DNA from: a virus
Virus record (IMG/VR): IMGVR_UViG_3300008448_000639
Span: 1-24,010 of that record
Length of the DNA stretch: 24,010 nucleotides
Strand: one strand, 5' to 3'
Numbering within the stretch: the first letter of the stretch is position 1; each line of letters begins with the position of its first letter. A program made the position numbers and the translations under genes. The notes under the pieces were generated by a model. The model did no database searches. It was not told the DNA's origin and worked only from the letters and a program-made list of their open reading frames with translations. Shown here piece after piece: positions 21,541-24,010 of this stretch.

Positions 21541-21567
21541 AAAAAAAAGGGCCTCATTTAGAGGCCC
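21541..21567 (-). terminator. Strong Rho-independent terminator after the 769-aa fibre
   Basis: On the minus strand GGGCCTC, five-base loop TAAAT and GAGGCCC form a perfect seven-pair stem with five G-C pairs, followed at once by eight T. It stands between the fibre stop at 21588 and the gp13-like gene, so gp13 needs its own promoter in the next 24 bases. Confidence 0.92.
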
Positions 21568-21587
21568 ATTTCAATAAAATTTATATT

Positions 21588-23897
21588 TTATAGATTTTCT
21601 ATTCCTTTAAATTTATAAACTAAATAAGTAAATGATGGGCTAACATTTGTCATATTAGTTTTATACCCAATTTCTGGAAATTCAGATATAGATGCTGATG
21701 GTCCAGGGGTTGAACTTCCCCAATATACTACTTCAAATGTTGCTTTTTGTCCGGGATCAATTTTAATTGAATGGGTTGTAGCAGGAATAATACTACTAAG
21801 ATTAGTATAGTTACCCCATGATCCTGAAATAATATATGATGTATTAAATGTTGCTGTTATTAATTTATTATTAGTATCTACTTGAGTAACACCAGATACT
21901 GTAGCAGTTATATAAATACTTCCTGAAGCTCTGTAAAAACTTCCTACTTCACCCATGTTATACACTGTAATAATATCTCCTGATGTATACCCTGCATTAT
22001 ATACTGGAGGTAGAGATACTACTGGGTTGGGAGAAAATTGGGCTGCTGTAAGGCAATTGTTAACTAATGAATATGCTGTAATTTTTCTATCCCAAGGTAA
22101 AACCATGACAGATCCATTAGTGTATATTTCTGGGTTTCTAGTATATTGGAAAGATGAATTTGCTAAACTAAAAGCACAATCTGAGTTAGTATAACTTTTT
22201 TGGATTGTAGTACTAAAAAGAGCAAAATCCGTAAGTGGATTAACAGGGGTTGTTACTAAAGATCCTGTTATTACTGTAGCGTTGGTTCCAGCTCCTATAG
22301 TACCTTGAACTTGACCTGCACTATTTAAGAAATTAATTGTACCATTTGATACATAAATATCTTTCCATGCATTAGTTGGTGAACCTAAGCTAAATGAAGA
22401 AGTTGAAGATCCTGCAGGGACGTTTGGAACAATAGAACCACTAACTAAAATTGAACCTGAGATTTGAACACTATTTCCAGAAGCAAATATTAAATTTTTA
22501 CGATTTGAATCATCTGTTCCGTTTCCGAGTATAAATGCACCAGCTGTAGAGCTAGTAATGTTATATAAACCTTGAACATGTTGATAATCTCCTTGAGATA
22601 TGGTTCCATTTCCTTCAACATGTGAAGCATATCCTAACGCTGTGTTAAGTTCACCTTCAGCATGTGAATAACTTCCAAGAGCAATAGTGCTATACCCTTC
22701 ACTATGAGCAGTATTTCCTCCAAGAATTTGAGTTTGATTAGTTAATTGAGTACTTGGTGAAGAAATTTGTGAATAAAGAGATATTGTTGCAGCTGACCCG
22801 TAATTTACAGATGTATTAGTTAATTGAATTTGGGTTCTAGAAGCTGCAAAGAATGAATTTGAAACAGCATATTTATAAATTGTTCCTGAGTTATCTAAAA
22901 GAATAGGAGTTCCATTAGGGAAAGAAGATGTTATATTCCCAACAGATGTAGCAAGTTGAATTAATCCATTTGTTGTAGAGGTAGTATCCCATGCATATAA
23001 ACCAGTATTACTAGTTCCTTCAGCATGTGAAGCATATCCTAAAGCTACAGAATATGAACCTTCAGCATGTGTAAAAGAACCAGATGCTAATGTACCTTCA
23101 CCTTGAGCTGTAGAATTATTTTTAGCTATATTAGCAGCATCTCCTGTGGTTAAAGAACCAATATTAACTATTGTGTTTGAACCAGATACTATTAATGAAC
23201 CACTAACTGTTAAATTACCTGCAATAACTGGGCTACCAGTAATTGCAACACTTCCTGTAAATGTAGAATTACCTACTGATGAAAAGGAACCAGAAATAGT
23301 TGATGAACCTGTTGTACTTGTAGTACCAACAGTATTAACTGAACCCGAAGTATTAACCGATCCTGTTGTGTTAACTGAACCTGAGGTGTTAGATGATCCT
23401 GTGGTATTAGAACTTCCTATTGTGTTAACTGAGCCAGAGGTTGAAACTGAACCGGTTGTGTTAACTGAACCTGAAGTATTAACTGAACCGGTTGTGTTAA
23501 CTGAACCTGAGGTGCTAACTGAGCCCGTATTACTAACGCTCCCACTAAATCCTCCACCTGTTAAAGTAGGACCTCCATTTACAGATATTCCAGTAGGAGT
23601 AGCTGAGATAACGGTTTGGGAACCACTAGCTATAAATTTAATAGATCCTTCAGATACATAAATATCTTTCCACGCCGCTGTTGGAGAACCCAAATCAAAA
23701 GATGATGTAAGATTTCCAGGAGCAACATTAGGAATAATTGATCCACTAATTAAAATTGAACCCGAAGTTACTATCCCTTCAGTAGTTGTTAATGATCCTG
23801 TTATTGTATGTGAACCAGTAAAATATGAAAAATTATTATCTAATTCATCATTAGTAAGTGGAGAACCTTTTACTGATCTATAAGTTAAATTTGCCAT
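21588..23897 (-). CDS. Long repetitive fibre with YadA-head-like HAEG repeats
   Basis: The 769-residue product starts MANLTYRSVKGSPLTNDELD, an N-terminal phage fibre type (LTNDELDNNF). Residues 49-89 are a block SGSILISGSIIPN with SFDLGSPTAAWKDIYVSEGS, and an alike block recurs at 480-523. Residues 120-200 are a six-residue repeat of the type NTSGSV/NTTGSV. Residues 264-300 and 395-445 are HAEG repeats (SHAEGYSTIALGSYSHAEG), the left-handed beta-roll pattern of YadA-type adhesin heads. The C-terminal part (about 560-769) is a non-repetitive domain ending FTYLVYKFKGIENL, probably the binding tip. A trimeric fibre is likely. The gene has its own motif (TAATATTTATAAACAAAA) 8 bases before the ATG and its own terminator, so it is a monocistronic unit lying before the neck operon, an unusual place for a fibre. 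Confidence 0.85.
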   Translation of the reverse strand: MANLTYRSVKGSPLTNDELDNNFSYFTGSHTITGSLTTTEGIVTSGSILISGSIIPNVAPGNLTSSFDLGSPTAAWKDIYVSEGSIKFIASGSQTVISATPTGISVNGGPTLTGGGFSGSVSNTGSVSTSGSVNTTGSVNTSGSVNTTGSVSTSGSVNTIGSSNTTGSSNTSGSVNTTGSVNTSGSVNTVGTTSTTGSSTISGSFSSVGNSTFTGSVAITGSPVIAGNLTVSGSLIVSGSNTIVNIGSLTTGDAANIAKNNSTAQGEGTLASGSFTHAEGSYSVALGYASHAEGTSNTGLYAWDTTSTTNGLIQLATSVGNITSSFPNGTPILLDNSGTIYKYAVSNSFFAASRTQIQLTNTSVNYGSAATISLYSQISSPSTQLTNQTQILGGNTAHSEGYSTIALGSYSHAEGELNTALGYASHVEGNGTISQGDYQHVQGLYNITSSTAGAFILGNGTDDSNRKNLIFASGNSVQISGSILVSGSIVPNVPAGSSTSSFSLGSPTNAWKDIYVSNGTINFLNSAGQVQGTIGAGTNATVITGSLVTTPVNPLTDFALFSTTIQKSYTNSDCAFSLANSSFQYTRNPEIYTNGSVMVLPWDRKITAYSLVNNCLTAAQFSPNPVVSLPPVYNAGYTSGDIITVYNMGEVGSFYRASGSIYITATVSGVTQVDTNNKLITATFNTSYIISGSWGNYTNLSSIIPATTHSIKIDPGQKATFEVVYWGSSTPGPSASISEFPEIGYKTNMTNVSPSFTYLVYKFKGIENL
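23297..23540 (-). repeat. 18-base coding minisatellite (SGSVNT / TGSVNT units)
   Basis: Residues 120-200 of the 769-residue fibre are about 13 units of six residues, such as NTSGSV and NTTGSV, alternating S and T at one position. DNA units are still similar (GTTAACTGAACC-like on the plus strand), so the array looks recent and able to change length by slippage. Confidence 0.8.
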
Positions 23898-23903
23898 TTT
23901 TGT

Positions 23904-23915
23904 TTATAAATATTA
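23904..23915 (-). promoter_or_regulatory. Late promoter-like motif before the 769-aa fibre
   Basis: Coding strand TAATATTTATAAACAAAA, core AATATTTAT at 23914-23906, eight bases before the ATG. It overlaps the stop codon of the upstream partial gene. Confidence 0.55.
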
Positions 23916-24010
23916 AGTTGATGCTACAAAGTATTCTAATTGGACGCTTCCAGAAATTGCTTTTGCTTTTATTGAATTTATATATTCGTATGAACTAAAA
24001 TATGATATAT
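23913..24010 (-). CDS. 3' end of an unidentified structural gene
   Basis: At the right edge the minus strand has one open frame that ends with TAA at 23913-23915. The last residues read ISYFSSYEYINSIKAKAISG, followed by SVQLEYFVAST. The frame is supported only by the lack of stops over 31 codons and by its stop lying within the promoter-like motif of the fibre gene, as seen at 3820. Too little is present to name the protein. It is transcribed into the fibre and probably belongs to the same late block. Confidence 0.5.
   Translation of the reverse strand, partial: ISYFSSYEYINSIKAKAISGSVQLEYFVAST

Noticed and set aside
23146-23661. Long plus-strand open frame of 171 codons opposite the 769-residue fibre
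   Set aside because: Its repetitive Pro/Glu/Val text (TEPEVLTEPVVL) is the reverse reading of the SGSVNT minisatellite; it is a shadow of the repeat with no start signal or operon context.
2363-23915. TATAAATA on the plus strand as T4-type late promoters driving rightward antisense transcripts
   Set aside because: The octamer matches T4 but points away from every gene; all copies sit just upstream of minus-strand starts, so a leftward role is far more likely.

Overview
The window is a densely packed structural (late) gene block of a contractile-tailed, T4-related myovirus. All genes run on the minus strand, so transcription goes from high to low coordinates. The DNA is AT-rich and start codons are generally not preceded by a Shine-Dalgarno sequence, as is usual in Bacteroidota. 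One gene (3820..4380) ends in a gliding-motility-type (CHU_C, type B) sorting domain of the type IX secretion system, which only Bacteroidota possess. I infer a phage of a Bacteroidota host, probably a flavobacterium-like aquatic bacterium, related to the divergent T4-like phages known mainly from environmental sequence. There are no tRNAs, CRISPR arrays, insertion sequences or integrase, and no gene-free stretch longer than about 100 bases.

Layout in transcription order. The window opens with the 3' end of an unidentified gene (23913..24010) and a 769-residue fibre with minisatellite-like and YadA-head-like repeats (21588..23897), closed by a strong terminator. A tightly overlapping neck operon follows: gp13-like, gp14-like and gp15-like proteins, then small conserved proteins of unknown role (21516 down to 17478). 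Next comes a fibre/adhesin block (17465 down to 10708): two large fibres with 16-residue DW repeats, a LamG-like lectin protein, a pair of paralogous small adhesins and another fibre-like protein. Then a SET-domain protein, a small coiled-coil protein, two paralogous tail sheath proteins and the tail tube, followed by a second terminator. A cassette of three Sec-secreted proteins (5540 down to 3820) is inserted before the tail assembly genes: a 123-residue unknown, a T4 gp26-family protein with an overlapping +1-frame ORF, and a long tape measure that runs off the left edge.

The genes build the neck, sheath, tube, baseplate and host-recognition fibres of one virion. The secreted trio does not fit that list: its products should be exported, and at least one should be delivered to the host cell surface.

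The most striking regulatory signal is an AT-only motif, on the coding strand 5'-TAATATTTATAATAAAA-3', found directly upstream of ten start codons and absent at the overlapping internal genes. It divides the window into plausible transcription units. One copy sits immediately after a strong terminator, which points to a late promoter giving leaderless or nearly leaderless mRNAs. Other points for a second look are the gp26/second-ORF overlap with a T7 run (possible +1 frameshift), the twin sheaths, and the virion-block SET protein.
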